From Brevibacterium yomogidense (lineage in GTDB: Bacteria; Actinomycetota; Actinomycetes; Actinomycetales; Brevibacteriaceae), in contig NZ_FWFF01000009.1 in the NCBI RefSeq assembly GCF_900163715.1, positions 1 to 60,385 of the forward strand: a stretch of DNA of 60,385 nt. Direction: 5' to 3'. Positions 15,177-24,195 of this stretch are shown here, piece by piece; position 1 is the first letter of the stretch; each line of letters begins with the position of its first letter. The notes below the pieces were generated by a model that had not been told where the DNA came from, did not search any database, and worked only from the letters and a program-made list of their open reading frames with translations. Position numbers and translations under genes: made by a program.

Positions 15177-18100
15177 AGTCGGCCCCCTGCACTCGTTCCG
15201 TCGACGTCGAGCCGGTCCGTGCGGCCCAGCAGCTCACGGATCCGCTCGTACTCCGCGGTGTCCACGTCGTTGGGCAGCTCCTCCGCGATGCGGTCCTCGT
15301 CCTCGACCAGCTGGATGTCCACCTCGACCGCGAGGCTGCGGATGATGCCCACGACCAGCCCCACGACGATGAAGTACACGCCGATGTCGAAGATGACCGA
15401 GGAGCCGAAGCTGACGTATCCCAGGATCGGCAGGTCGGTGGACACGTAGAACGACTGCAGCGCCGAATCGCCCCAGAGGAAGCCCCCCGCCGCAGTGCCC
15501 GCAGCCAGCAGCATGCCGACGCCCATGAGCAGACCGGAGGGCAGCCGAACGGCCTCGGCGAACTCGTAGCGGCCTCCGGCGAGGTAGCGGGTGATGAAGG
15601 CGAGTCCGGCGACGAGTCCGGCGGCGAAGCCACCGCCGGGGTTGTTGTGACCCGCGAAGAGCAGGTAGACGGAGAAGACGAGGAAGGCGTGGAACAGCAG
15701 TCGGACGGCGACTTCGAGGACGATCGAGCGGTTGCCGGGCGCGAGCGTGCGTCCGGCCAGCAGCCACGCATTGCGCTTCTCCTGCGCAGACGGCGCCTCC
15801 CAGGCCGGATCCGTGTGGATCCGCGACTCCGGCGTGGCGCTGAGGTCGAGCGGACGGGGGCGGACGGGCTCTGTGACGGGCACGAATCGCGAACGACCGC
15901 GCCGGGGGGCGCCGAGCGGCGAGATGCTGTCGCCCTGTCCCGTGACGAAGACGAGGCTGGCGACGCCGATCGCACACGCGATGACCACGGCGAGCTCGCC
16001 CATGGTGTCCCACGCACGGATGTCGACGAGGGTCACGTTGACGATGTTCTGACCGTGGCCGCCGTCGAAGGCGAGGCGGGGGAACGCATCGGAGATCGGC
16101 AGGTGCTGGCGGGCTCCGAGGGCGACGACCGCCAGGACCATCATGACGACCGCGAACGACACCGCGATGACGGTGCGCAGGGCCGGGGTCACCTTGCTGT
16201 CGCCCTTGCCGATCCGGGCGGGGAGGCGCCGGAGCACGAACACGAAGACCACGATCGTGATGGTCTCCACCAGGATCTGGGTGAGTGCGAGGTCCGGGGC
16301 TCCCTGGAGCGCGAAGAAGACGACCATCGCATAGCCGGTCAGTCCGCACACGACGACCGCGGCGAACCGCTTGGTCATGCGCGTCACCATGACGGCCGCC
16401 ATCACCATGATGGCGGCCGGCAGCAGCTGCACCGCGCTGTCGACCCACACGACCTCTTCCGGCCAGACGTCGTTGTTCAGCAGCGTGATGCCGAGCGCGC
16501 CGATCGCGAACACGTAGATGACGCCCTGGTAGAACGGCATCGACCCGCGCTGGGTGCGTGCGGTCACGAACGCAGCGGTCTTCTCCAGTCCGCCGATGAT
16601 CCTGCGGTAGCTGCGGTGGAAGTCGATCCCATCCGGCAGAGCTGCCTGGAAGAGGCTCACCTGCCGTCGGAACACGAACATCGTGAGGCCCGCGGCGATC
16701 GTGAGGGCGGAGAGCAGGAGCGCCGGCTCGAAACCGTGCCAGAGCGCGATGTGGTAGGGCTCCGCGGGGTCCGCGGCAGGATCCACGGGGAGCTGGGAGG
16801 ACCAGCTGGTCGCGATCCGGTCGATGGCCCCGGCTGCGAACGCACCGCCGATCGTCATGAGCGTGAGGGCTGCCGGCGCAGCGGTGAACAGCGGCCCGTC
16901 GCGCTCTGTGCGGACGGTCGCCTCGACTCCCGGCTTCGAGGCGAACGCCCCCCAGACGAAGCGCGCGGAGTAGGCGACGGTGAGGACGGAGCCCAGGAAC
17001 ACGCCGATGAGGGCGACGATCGCGAGCTTCGTCCCGTGGTCCAGGAGCGTGCCGTAGACGGCTTCCTTCGCCAGGTAGCCCATCGTGGGAGGCAGACCCG
17101 CCATCGATGCGGCGGACACCGTGCCGAACACGGCGATGAGGGGGTAGGAGCGCCCGTAGCCGGACAGCTTGCGGAGATCACGGGTGCCGACGCGGTGGTC
17201 GATGATGCCCACCGTGAGGAACAGGGTCCCCTTGAACATCGAGTGGCCCAGCAGCAGCGCCACAGCGGCGGTGGTGACGTCCCGGTCCCCGAACGACGCC
17301 ATCATCGTCATGAAGCCCAGCTGCGACACCGTGCCGTAGGCGAGGATGAGCTTGAGGTCCGTCTCCTTCAGCGCCTGCCAGCCGCCCAGGAGCATCGTGA
17401 GGAGTCCGACGGCGATGAGGCCCTCGCGCCAGTAGGGCATGTCCGCGAATCCGGGGGCGAGGCGGAGGATCAGATAGATGCCGGCCTTCACCATGGCGGC
17501 CGCGTGCAGGTACGCGCTCACCGGCGTGGGGGCCGCCATCGCGCCCGGCAGCCAGAAGTGGAAGGGGATGAGCGCGGACTTCGAGAGGGCGCCGATGAGG
17601 ATGAGGACGATCGCGAGCGCGGTGAGCCCGTGCCCGTCGTACCCGATCGCGACGATCTCCGTGATCCGTCCGGTCCCGTACTGGACCCCCAGCAGGATCA
17701 TCCCGACGAACATCGCCAGCCCGCCGAACGTCGTGACGATGAGCGCCTGCAGCGCGGCGCGGCGCGCCTGCTGCCTGCCCGCGTACTGACCGATGAGGAA
17801 GTAGGAGAACACCGTCGTGCCCTCCCAGAAGATGAAGAGCGTGAGCAGCTCGTCTGCCACGATGAGGCCGTACATCATCCCGACGAATGCCATGAGGACG
17901 CCCGCGAACCGGGCGAGGCGCACTTCGTCGGCGTCGAAGTAGCGACTGCAGTAGATGAAGACCAGGCCGCCGACTCCGGTGACCAGCAGCGAGAGGATCC
18001 AGGACAGCGCGTCCATGCGCAGCACGATCGACATCGACAGCTGCGGCATCCACCCGAGCACTTCGACCACGGGCTCCGGCGAGTCGGAGAAGACCGTGGG

Positions 18101-18235
18101 GATGAGGGTGAGCGAGTACACGAGGCCGGCGAAGGGCACGAGCGACAGTGCGACGAATCCGGTGCGGCCGAGTGCACGGAAGATCAGGGGGGCGGCGAGC
18201 GCTGCGAGGAACAGGGATCCCAGCAGCACACCCAT
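15173..18235 (-). CDS. mrpA: Na+/H+ antiporter subunit MrpA fused to MrpB
   Basis: A 1020-residue protein and first gene of the operon. The N-terminal 500 residues are the NuoL-like antiporter module (ADELLTLFIFWEGTTVFSYF, SKSALIPFHFWLPGAMAAPT, AAMVKAGIYLILR, LLLGHSMFKGTLFLTVGIID). A middle region matches the MrpA C-terminal DUF4040-type domain (LTQILVETITIVVFVFVLRR). The last 200 residues are MrpB (FLVFSVYLLFAGHNNPGGGF, LGYVSFGSSVIFDIGVYF). No separate mrpB exists, so the fusion completes the seven-subunit complex. Such A-B fusions are the usual actinobacterial form. The complex exports Na+ in exchange for H+ and supports pH and salt homeostasis. No strong promoter was read upstream; an A+T-richer patch lies at 18308-18325. 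Confidence 0.94.
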   Translation of the reverse strand: MGVLLGSLFLAALAAPLIFRALGRTGFVALSLVPFAGLVYSLTLIPTVFSDSPEPVVEVLGWMPQLSMSIVLRMDALSWILSLLVTGVGGLVFIYCSRYFDADEVRLARFAGVLMAFVGMMYGLIVADELLTLFIFWEGTTVFSYFLIGQYAGRQQARRAALQALIVTTFGGLAMFVGMILLGVQYGTGRITEIVAIGYDGHGLTALAIVLILIGALSKSALIPFHFWLPGAMAAPTPVSAYLHAAAMVKAGIYLILRLAPGFADMPYWREGLIAVGLLTMLLGGWQALKETDLKLILAYGTVSQLGFMTMMASFGDRDVTTAAVALLLGHSMFKGTLFLTVGIIDHRVGTRDLRKLSGYGRSYPLIAVFGTVSAASMAGLPPTMGYLAKEAVYGTLLDHGTKLAIVALIGVFLGSVLTVAYSARFVWGAFASKPGVEATVRTERDGPLFTAAPAALTLMTIGGAFAAGAIDRIATSWSSQLPVDPAADPAEPYHIALWHGFEPALLLSALTIAAGLTMFVFRRQVSLFQAALPDGIDFHRSYRRIIGGLEKTAAFVTARTQRGSMPFYQGVIYVFAIGALGITLLNNDVWPEEVVWVDSAVQLLPAAIMVMAAVMVTRMTKRFAAVVVCGLTGYAMVVFFALQGAPDLALTQILVETITIVVFVFVLRRLPARIGKGDSKVTPALRTVIAVSFAVVMMVLAVVALGARQHLPISDAFPRLAFDGGHGQNIVNVTLVDIRAWDTMGELAVVIACAIGVASLVFVTGQGDSISPLGAPRRGRSRFVPVTEPVRPRPLDLSATPESRIHTDPAWEAPSAQEKRNAWLLAGRTLAPGNRSIVLEVAVRLLFHAFLVFSVYLLFAGHNNPGGGFAAGLVAGLAFITRYLAGGRYEFAEAVRLPSGLLMGVGMLLAAGTAAGGFLWGDSALQSFYVSTDLPILGYVSFGSSVIFDIGVYFIVVGLVVGIIRSLAVEVDIQLVEDEDRIAEELPNDVDTAEYERIRELLGRTDRLDVDGTSAGGRL

Positions 18236-18380
18236 CGGCTCACACCCCAGTCCTTCAGTCTCCGGTCGCGGTTACCGATTCTTCCACAGGGCACCTGGGC
18301 CGAACGAATCAATATCTCACATTCCGGAAGCCTGCTTGCGCGCGAGGTCGATGAGGAGGAATATGACCCGCCTCCTCGGA

Positions 18381-19337
18381 TCAGCCCTGCAGCTGCTGTG
18401 CGGACACCAGGAAGCCGCTCTCATCGACACCCGCTCCGCCGACGGCGGTCATGATCACCGCGGCGCATCGCTCGAGGACGCCGATCGCCTCCGTGCGGAT
18501 CGCCCGCAGCTCGTCGTCGATGTCGGCGAACCGGCCGCGGTTGTCCGTGTCGACCCATCGCAGCGTGTAGGCGATCTGCGGCCCCGACACATGATCGCGC
18601 AGGGCCGTCGGGGTGTACTCGTCGAGCGCGACCTGGATCTCGATGAACCCGGCACGCGGGCCCAGCTGTTCGGTGAGGGGGACTTCGACTGCATACCCGT
18701 CCAGCTCGACGGGGCCGTCACCCCCACCCAGCTCCCGCGCACGGGCCGCCTCCAGGGGGCTGGGCGGCCGCGGCCACCGCACCTGCGGCGCCACGCTCGC
18801 GACCTGCGTCAGCAGCACCTGGGGCTTCAGCCAGTTCTCGGAGTAGACGAAGATGTTCGGGTTCGTCTCCGTGTCGGGGCGGAGGATGCGGAGGCCCAGG
18901 TCCGGCTCGTCGGCCAGGCGGACGGCGAGCCGCAGCCGGCGGGCGACCGCGAGGACCTCGTCGAGCACGCGCCCCTCCTCCTTGCACGGGAGCCCGGAGG
19001 GGAATGCGGACACGAACCCGTCGATGTCGGGCATCCAGGACGGCGGAGGGACCGGCTCCCGGTCGCGGGGGCATTCGAGCGCGAAGAGTGCAGAGACGTC
19101 CCGCGGCAGGCTCAGAGCGTCCGCCATCCGCTGATCGACTGAGAACGGCCCGACCAGCTGCGAGTACCGGGACATCCGGTATGACCTGGCGCCGTTCTCA
19201 CCCTGCACGGGGTCACCCGTGGGAAGCGTCGGCCGGATGTTCCGCAGCAGGCTCACAACGTCGAACGGCTCCAGCTCCGGGTCGAGCAGCAGCAGGTGCG
19301 ATTCCGCGAATGCGGCGACGCGGGGGTCGATGCTCAT
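18381..19337 (-). CDS. Conserved hypothetical protein co-transcribed with dcd
   Basis: A 318-residue soluble protein with no signal peptide or membrane helix. Repeated DLL/PELEPFD motifs, a Trp/Pro-rich middle (PPPSWMPDIDGFVSAF, RWPRPPSPLEAAR) and a C-terminal segment IEIQVALDEYTPTALRDHV that looks beta-stranded. I do not recognise the family. It starts 6 bp after the dcd stop on the same strand, so the two are surely co-expressed. A nucleotide-related function would be guesswork from position. Confidence 0.7.
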   Translation of the reverse strand: MSIDPRVAAFAESHLLLLDPELEPFDVVSLLRNIRPTLPTGDPVQGENGARSYRMSRYSQLVGPFSVDQRMADALSLPRDVSALFALECPRDREPVPPPSWMPDIDGFVSAFPSGLPCKEEGRVLDEVLAVARRLRLAVRLADEPDLGLRILRPDTETNPNIFVYSENWLKPQVLLTQVASVAPQVRWPRPPSPLEAARARELGGGDGPVELDGYAVEVPLTEQLGPRAGFIEIQVALDEYTPTALRDHVSGPQIAYTLRWVDTDNRGRFADIDDELRAIRTEAIGVLERCAAVIMTAVGGAGVDESGFLVSAQQLQG

Positions 19338-19343
19338 GCCGCG

Positions 19344-19994
19344 TCACCCCTCCGACGGCTGAGGCTCCGAAGCGGCCTCCGCGGAGCCGGACGGTGCAGT
19401 CGCGGCGCCGTCGCCGCAGGCGGGCGACACGTAGAAGTCACGATGCGCGCGGGAGGCCGTGGGGCCTCGCTGCCCCTGGTACCTGTTCAGGTTGCCGACC
19501 GATCCGTAGGGCGACTGGGAGGCCGACGACATGCGGAAGAAGCACAGCTGACCGATCTTCATGCCCGGCCACAGCGTGATGGGCAGAGTCGCGACGTTCG
19601 ACAGCTCGAGGGTGACGTGGCCGGAGAAGCCCGGATCGATGAAACCTGCGGTCGAGTGGGTGAGGAGTCCCAGTCGGCCGAGCGATGACTTCCCCTCGAG
19701 CCTGGCCGAGACGTCGTTCGGGAGCGTGATCAGCTCGAGCGTCGACGCCAACACGAACTCGCCGGGATGGAGCACGAACGGCTCCGTCGGATCGACCTCG
19801 ACGAGCCGGGTGAGCTCCGGCTGGTGCGCAGCCGGATCGATGACGGAGTACTTGTGGTTGTCGAAGAGGCGGAAGTACCGGTCCAGGCACACGTCGATGC
19901 TCGCGGGCTGGATGAGGGCCGGATCGAATGGGTCCAGGCCCACCCGGCCGGCGGAGATCTCAGCGCTGATGTCACGGTCGGAAAGGAGGCTCAC
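19344..19994 (-). CDS. dcd: dCTP deaminase (probably bifunctional, dUMP-forming)
   Basis: A 216-residue trimeric dUTPase-fold enzyme making dUMP or dUTP from dCTP for thymidylate synthesis. Landmarks: MLLSDRDI-like start ([10 protein letters not shown]), [30 protein letters not shown] (phosphate binding), and [16 protein letters not shown] with the catalytic Glu130; the C-terminal lid is [12 protein letters not shown]. Actinobacterial relatives such as the Mycobacterium tuberculosis protein also hydrolyse the triphosphate. The start is GTG with a weak ribosome site. An Ala/Glu/Ser tail of about 25 residues extends beyond the usual end. Confidence 0.94.
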   Translation of the reverse strand: MSLLSDRDISAEISAGRVGLDPFDPALIQPASIDVCLDRYFRLFDNHKYSVIDPAAHQPELTRLVEVDPTEPFVLHPGEFVLASTLELITLPNDVSARLEGKSSLGRLGLLTHSTAGFIDPGFSGHVTLELSNVATLPITLWPGMKIGQLCFFRMSSASQSPYGSVGNLNRYQGQRGPTASRAHRDFYVSPACGDGAATAPSGSAEAASEPQPSEG

Positions 19995-20215
19995 CCGGCC
20001 AATGTACCGCGACCTGCGCGAGGACGCCCATACATCACGGAATGCAGTCCATGCACCTCGTTTCCTCCGAGAATCTCGAATTCGTCACGTTCATGCTCTA
20101 CAGTGGCCTTTGACTACGCCCGCGCACGTTGGTGCCTTCCCCTTTCAGCCAGAGGGTGCCGGGAGGATTTTGCCGACTGCGCGGTCGTGTGCAACAACGA
20201 CCGAAAGGCAACACT

Positions 20216-21796
20216 GTGAAGACTTCGAAAAGTCTTGTTCTTGCCCCCGCAGTAGCCGCCGCGGTTTCCGGCCTCATCGCCGTTCCCGCTTTCGCTTCAA
20301 CTGCTTCCCCGACCACGGACAGCTCCGACTCCGTCGAGCTTCCGGACAACATCCCCACCGGTGGTCCTGCCACGGTGAGCCCACCTGACTCCGCAGCGCC
20401 GGAGAGCCAGTCCACGGACGACGCTTCCGACGACGCGGATCCGCAGGCGATCGTCGAAGTCGCCGAGGTGTCCCAGGAGGACATCGCGGACGAGCAGAAG
20501 GGCATCCGCTTCTCCGGAACCGGATTCACGCCTGAGCAGAAGGCGACCGTCACGGTCGTCGGGACAGAGGGCACCGAGTACACGCCCGAATCCGAGCTCA
20601 CCGTCACGGAGGACGGCGAGGTCAACGGGCGCTACTTCTTCACGATCACTGGCGACGCGAAGGTGCCGCAGGGCTCCTACAAGCTCTACCTCACGGATCT
20701 CAAGACTGAGAAGGAGACGAAGCCCGTCTCCTTCGAGGTCGTCGACGAGGTCGAGGAGACTGCGGAGCCGACTCCGACGAAGACTGCCGAGCCCACCGAG
20801 ACGGCGGAGCCGACTCCGACTGAGACAGCGGAGCCGACCGAGAGCGCGGAGCCGACACCCACCCAGACGGCCGAGCCGACCAAGACGGCAGAGCCCACGG
20901 AAACGGCGGAGCCCACTCCGACCGAAACGGCGGAGCCAACGCCCACAGAGACGGCAGAGCCCACGCAGACGGCAGAGCCGACTGAGACGGCGGAGCCCAC
21001 GCCCACAGAGACGGCGGAGCCCACGGAGACTGCTGAGCCGTCGCCGACACCGACGCAGACCCGGCAGCCGAGGATGCCCGCACCGCCGCCGCCCCCGGAG
21101 TCCCCCGAGGCGACGGAGACGGCGGAGCCCACCGAGACCGCTGAACCGACAGAGACCGCAGAGCCCACCGAGACCGCGGAACCCACACCGACCAAGACCA
21201 CCACGGACGATCCCGAGGAGGACGTCGATCCGGAGCTCGCGATCGACCCGACCGAGATCACCTCGGAGGCGTTCTCGTCCTCCGACGGCGGCGTGACGAT
21301 CACCGTCACGGATGCCGCTGCCGGTTCCGAGGTGTCGCTGAGCGTGGCTCACGAGCAGGGACAGGTTTCCACGTTCGAGACCTCGAAGACCGTGAACGAC
21401 GACGGCACCGCCGTGTTCCAGCTGCACCCGGACGGCAAGGCCGTGCTGGGCGCCTACTCAGTGGTCGCCTCGGGTGAGGGCTTCGAAGACCTCACCGGTG
21501 AGTTCACCGTCGTGACGAACGGGACCGAGGTCGAACGAGACGACGAGGACGACTCGCAGGGTGGAGCCGACGACTCGGACGACAACGGGTCCGACGACAA
21601 CGGTTCCGAGGGCGGCGGTTCGGGCGACCAGGGCGGATCCGGCGACGGATCGCGCTCGGGCAGCGCCGCGGATCTGCCGCGCACGGGCACCGAGCTCACA
21701 GGACTGGCGCTGGGCGCAGGCCTGCTGGTCGTGGGTGCCGCGGCAGTCGTCGTGACGCGCCGTCGTTCCGCGCAGGCCGACCCCTCGGAGTTCTGA
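20216..21796 (+). CDS. LPXTG-anchored cell-wall protein with Thr/Glu/Pro repeats
   Basis: A 526-residue surface protein. Starting at GTG 20216 it has a standard signal peptide (VKTSKSLVLAPAVAAAVSGL ending PAFAS). Residues about 45-180 form one beta-rich domain (GIRFSGTGFTPEQKATVTVV). A repeat region of TETAEPT/PTETAEPT units (20759-21204) forms an extended, probably wall-spanning stalk. A second beta domain (FSSSDGGVTITVTDAAAG) with an Ig-like look follows, then an Asp/Gly/Ser linker, LPRTG at 21674-21688, a hydrophobic helix and the basic stop RRRSAQ. Sortase substrate is thus clear. An upstream ATG in frame at 20129 would bury the signal peptide and is rejected. The next gene starts 4 bp after the stop. 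Confidence 0.9.
   Translation: MKTSKSLVLAPAVAAAVSGLIAVPAFASTASPTTDSSDSVELPDNIPTGGPATVSPPDSAAPESQSTDDASDDADPQAIVEVAEVSQEDIADEQKGIRFSGTGFTPEQKATVTVVGTEGTEYTPESELTVTEDGEVNGRYFFTITGDAKVPQGSYKLYLTDLKTEKETKPVSFEVVDEVEETAEPTPTKTAEPTETAEPTPTETAEPTESAEPTPTQTAEPTKTAEPTETAEPTPTETAEPTPTETAEPTQTAEPTETAEPTPTETAEPTETAEPSPTPTQTRQPRMPAPPPPPESPEATETAEPTETAEPTETAEPTETAEPTPTKTTTDDPEEDVDPELAIDPTEITSEAFSSSDGGVTITVTDAAAGSEVSLSVAHEQGQVSTFETSKTVNDDGTAVFQLHPDGKAVLGAYSVVASGEGFEDLTGEFTVVTNGTEVERDDEDDSQGGADDSDDNGSDDNGSEGGGSGDQGGSGDGSRSGSAADLPRTGTELTGLALGAGLLVVGAAAVVVTRRRSAQADPSEF
20759..21204 (+). repeat. Degenerate coding repeat, (P)TETAEPT units
   Basis: About 25 tandem heptad-like units encode Thr-Glu-Thr-Ala-Glu-Pro-Thr with Pro-Thr spacers, interrupted near 21060-21100 by a Pro-rich segment (RMPAPPPPPESP). 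Codons for Thr, Glu and Pro vary between units, so the repeat is kept at protein level. On the reverse strand it creates an apparent Val/Ser/Ala-rich frame that is not a gene. Confidence 0.92.
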
Positions 21797-21800
21797 CTCC

Positions 21801-23027
21801 ATGGCAGGCATCGGGGAGCCGGGGCAGCGCGCAGGATCCGCTCTGGATCTGAGCGCCGTGCGGCTCTCCGGTGACCCGCTGACCAGCACGCCGCTGAACG
21901 GCGGTGACGACCTCGTGCTCATGGGGCGGGCCGAGGACGTCAGCGCCGTTCTGCGTGCTGTCGCGGACCAGCCCGGCACGCGCGCCCTCCCCGCCCCTGC
22001 GGGCGAGGGCCGCGAGGCCCGGGAGCGGCTGGGCCGCTGGCTGCAGACGCACACCGGTGTCACGGACACGACTCGTCAGCAGGAGGTCCTCACCCGCGTC
22101 GGGCTCGCATCCGATGTGGGTCCGCGGACGCGGATCGAGGACCTCTCACTCGTCTCACGCGCGCGGCTGCGGTTCGCCGCCGTCGTCCTCGTGGGCGAGA
22201 CCGCCGCGGACGTGACGCACGTCGTCCTCGACTCCCCCTTCGCAGACGTCCCCGGGCATCAGCGTGCAGGACTGCGATCGATCCTCGTGCGTGAGCTGCG
22301 CACGAGCGGTCTGGGCGCTGTCCTGTCGACGGATTCCCCGGTCGACGCGCTCGTCCTGGGCGCCCGGACCATCGAGCTCGACGCGGAGCAGGTCGCTCAG
22401 GAGGGCGACGCCACCACGATCCTGGGCCGCCCGCGCGGCGGCCTCACCGCCTCGCTGGCCGGCGCGAACGTCATGTCGGGCCTCGCCCGCCGCGGCTGGC
22501 TGAGCATCGGACACTCGCAGGTGCGGCGACGCACCGACCTGGACGGCAAGGTGTACCTCGCGATCCCCACGGACGCGGTCACGCTGTCCGTCGACGAATT
22601 CGACCCCGCATTCCGCGGCGAGTCCGTGTTCGAAGTCATCGTCATCGGCATCCGCGACGAGGGCAGCCTCCTGCAGGTGCGCCTGTCCCCCGCGGACAAC
22701 GAGGCGGGCCTCCCCCTCGTCGCCGACGTCCTCGACGCCTCCTCCCGCCGTGCTTGGGGTGCGATCACCCCCGCCCTGGGCGGCGAGGCCACCCCCTGCG
22801 GTCCTATCGCGAACAGTCCGGGTGAGGGCGTTCCCGACGACCGCACGGCCGCCGCGGAGCCCGGCGGGGCCTCGGCGGCGGATGCACCGGCGCCCGGGAC
22901 GTGGGCGCTCCTCCAGCCCGGGCTGGGACCCGATCTGGAGAGCCAGCTCGGGCGGATCACCATGGGCTCGCGACTCTGGGCGGAGGTGGACACGCAGCGG
23001 ATCCACGTATGGTCGGTCGAGGAATGA
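21801..23027 (+). CDS. ABC-ATPase-like protein with degenerate catalytic motifs and TOBE-like C-terminus
   Basis: A 408-residue soluble protein whose segment order mirrors a ModC/PotA-type importer ATPase, yet every catalytic motif is eroded. Where Walker A belongs is LVLMGRAEDVSAVLRAVA (38-55, no GKS/T); the signature region reads EDLSLVSRARLRFAAVVLVG (114-132); Walker B reads THVVLDSPFADV (139-150, Ser replacing the catalytic Glu); the H-loop position reads LSTDSPVDALVLG (175-187). Then come a TTILGRPRGGLTASLAGANV segment like the hinge before TOBE domains, and a TOBE-like beta region to the end. It cannot be a normal ATPase. Possible roles: a scaffold, or ligand sensing through TOBE. Tight spacing to both neighbours places it in a surface-protein operon. 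Confidence 0.6.
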   Translation: MAGIGEPGQRAGSALDLSAVRLSGDPLTSTPLNGGDDLVLMGRAEDVSAVLRAVADQPGTRALPAPAGEGREARERLGRWLQTHTGVTDTTRQQEVLTRVGLASDVGPRTRIEDLSLVSRARLRFAAVVLVGETAADVTHVVLDSPFADVPGHQRAGLRSILVRELRTSGLGAVLSTDSPVDALVLGARTIELDAEQVAQEGDATTILGRPRGGLTASLAGANVMSGLARRGWLSIGHSQVRRRTDLDGKVYLAIPTDAVTLSVDEFDPAFRGESVFEVIVIGIRDEGSLLQVRLSPADNEAGLPLVADVLDASSRRAWGAITPALGGEATPCGPIANSPGEGVPDDRTAAAEPGGASAADAPAPGTWALLQPGLGPDLESQLGRITMGSRLWAEVDTQRIHVWSVEE

Positions 23028-24130
23028 CAGACCACGACGAATCCGCGGGTGTCCGCACTCGCACCTCTGCAGCACGCGCACGCAGCCTGGCCATCGCCGG
23101 GCTGCTGGTCGTCGTGCTCACCGTCACCAGCGTGCCGGTCCTCGGGATGGTCGCGTACGGTCCCGCGCGCACCGTGAGCGCCTACTTCGAGGCGCTGGAC
23201 CGAGCGGACGCGGATGCCGCGCTCGGGCGACTCGTCACCGGTGAGATCACCGACGGGTGGGCGCTCACCGACGCCGCGCTGGAAGGCGCCCCCTCACTCC
23301 CGACCCGCGTGTCCGTCACGCACGCCGAGGTGGACGGCGACACAGCGGCGGTCACCGCCGAATTCGATCTGGCGGGGACGACGCAGACGCAGGAGTTCTC
23401 GCTGGTCAGGGCTCCCGGCACGTGGGGCATGTTCCCCGATTGGCTCATCGATCCGGGAACGCTGCCGCGGCTCGACCTGGTCGTCGACGGAGCCTCGACC
23501 GTCCGCATCAACAACGCGGACGTGCCTGCGCCCCGCGACGGCCTGCCCGTCCTCTACCCCGTCGAGTACAGCGTGGGCTTCGCCGAGGACTACTTCCGCT
23601 CCACTGCGCAGAACGCAGTGGTCGACGGATCCGCTCCCGAGGTCGAGGTCCAGTTGGCCGCCGAGCCCACTGAGGAGCTGCGAGCCGAGGTCGAGCGCCT
23701 CGTGCACGAGCACCTGGACGAATGCGTCACCGCGACGACTCTCATGCCTGCCGGATGCACCTTCGGGCACGACACGGTCAACACGATGCTCGGCGACGTG
23801 TCGTGGGAGATGGTCGAGTACCCGGACGTGCAGCTGTCGACCGAGCGCCGTCGCCTGGTCACCGCGCCGGCGGAGGGCGTCGCCCAGGTGTCCGGCCGCT
23901 ACCGCGACATCGTCACGGCGATGGAATCGGACTTCGACGAACCGGTCTCGTTCACGTTCAGCGCCGCCGTCACGATCGAGGACGGCAAGCCTGCGATCCA
24001 GCCGCTCGAAGCGGGACTGTCCGGCGGGGCCGGTCTGGGCGAGGAGTCCGACGCGGAGCAGGATGCGGACGAACCCGACGGTCCAGACGATGGACCGGCC
24101 GACGAGGCACCGGTCGCGGACGGCAGCTGA
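23024..24130 (+). CDS. Membrane-anchored exported protein of unknown function
   Basis: A 368-residue protein: short cytoplasmic N-terminus, one membrane helix (about 22-45, SLAIAGLLVVVLTVTSVPVL) and a large extracytoplasmic part. Residues 48-70 (ARTVSAYFEALDRADADAAL) look like the start of a DUF4878/lumazine-binding-type small domain; a second copy-like segment occurs in the middle (DYFRSTAQNAVVDGSAP). Two Cys (ECVTATTL and AGCTFG) about 10 residues apart may form a disulfide. The end is an acidic disordered tail. Overlaps the pseudo-ATPase gene by 4 bp (ATGA), making it the third member of the LPXTG operon. Family unrecognised beyond that. Confidence 0.72.
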   Translation: MTDHDESAGVRTRTSAARARSLAIAGLLVVVLTVTSVPVLGMVAYGPARTVSAYFEALDRADADAALGRLVTGEITDGWALTDAALEGAPSLPTRVSVTHAEVDGDTAAVTAEFDLAGTTQTQEFSLVRAPGTWGMFPDWLIDPGTLPRLDLVVDGASTVRINNADVPAPRDGLPVLYPVEYSVGFAEDYFRSTAQNAVVDGSAPEVEVQLAAEPTEELRAEVERLVHEHLDECVTATTLMPAGCTFGHDTVNTMLGDVSWEMVEYPDVQLSTERRRLVTAPAEGVAQVSGRYRDIVTAMESDFDEPVSFTFSAAVTIEDGKPAIQPLEAGLSGGAGLGEESDAEQDADEPDGPDDGPADEAPVADGS

Positions 24131-24148
24131 CTGCTGCGCCTGCGGTGG

Positions 24149-24175
24149 GGCGGCCTCGGCGGCGGTCCGGCCGCC
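24149..24175. terminator. Candidate hairpin between convergent genes
   Basis: ggcggcc (24149-24155) and ggccgcc (24169-24175) can pair around a 13-base loop, in the 65-bp gap between the exported-protein gene and the convergent thioredoxin-NHL gene. Short stem; moderate support. Confidence 0.35.
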
Positions 24176-24195
24176 TCGTCAGCCCAGCAGCCTCG

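Noticed and set aside
15164..18454. 1096-codon plus-strand frame opposite mrpA
   Set aside because: Antisense to an intact MrpA-B gene; Arg/Asp/Glu/His-rich with no family motif.
20686..21309. Minus-strand frame with Val/Ser/Ala/Gly repeats
   Set aside because: It is the reverse complement of the TETAEPT repeat of the LPXTG protein.
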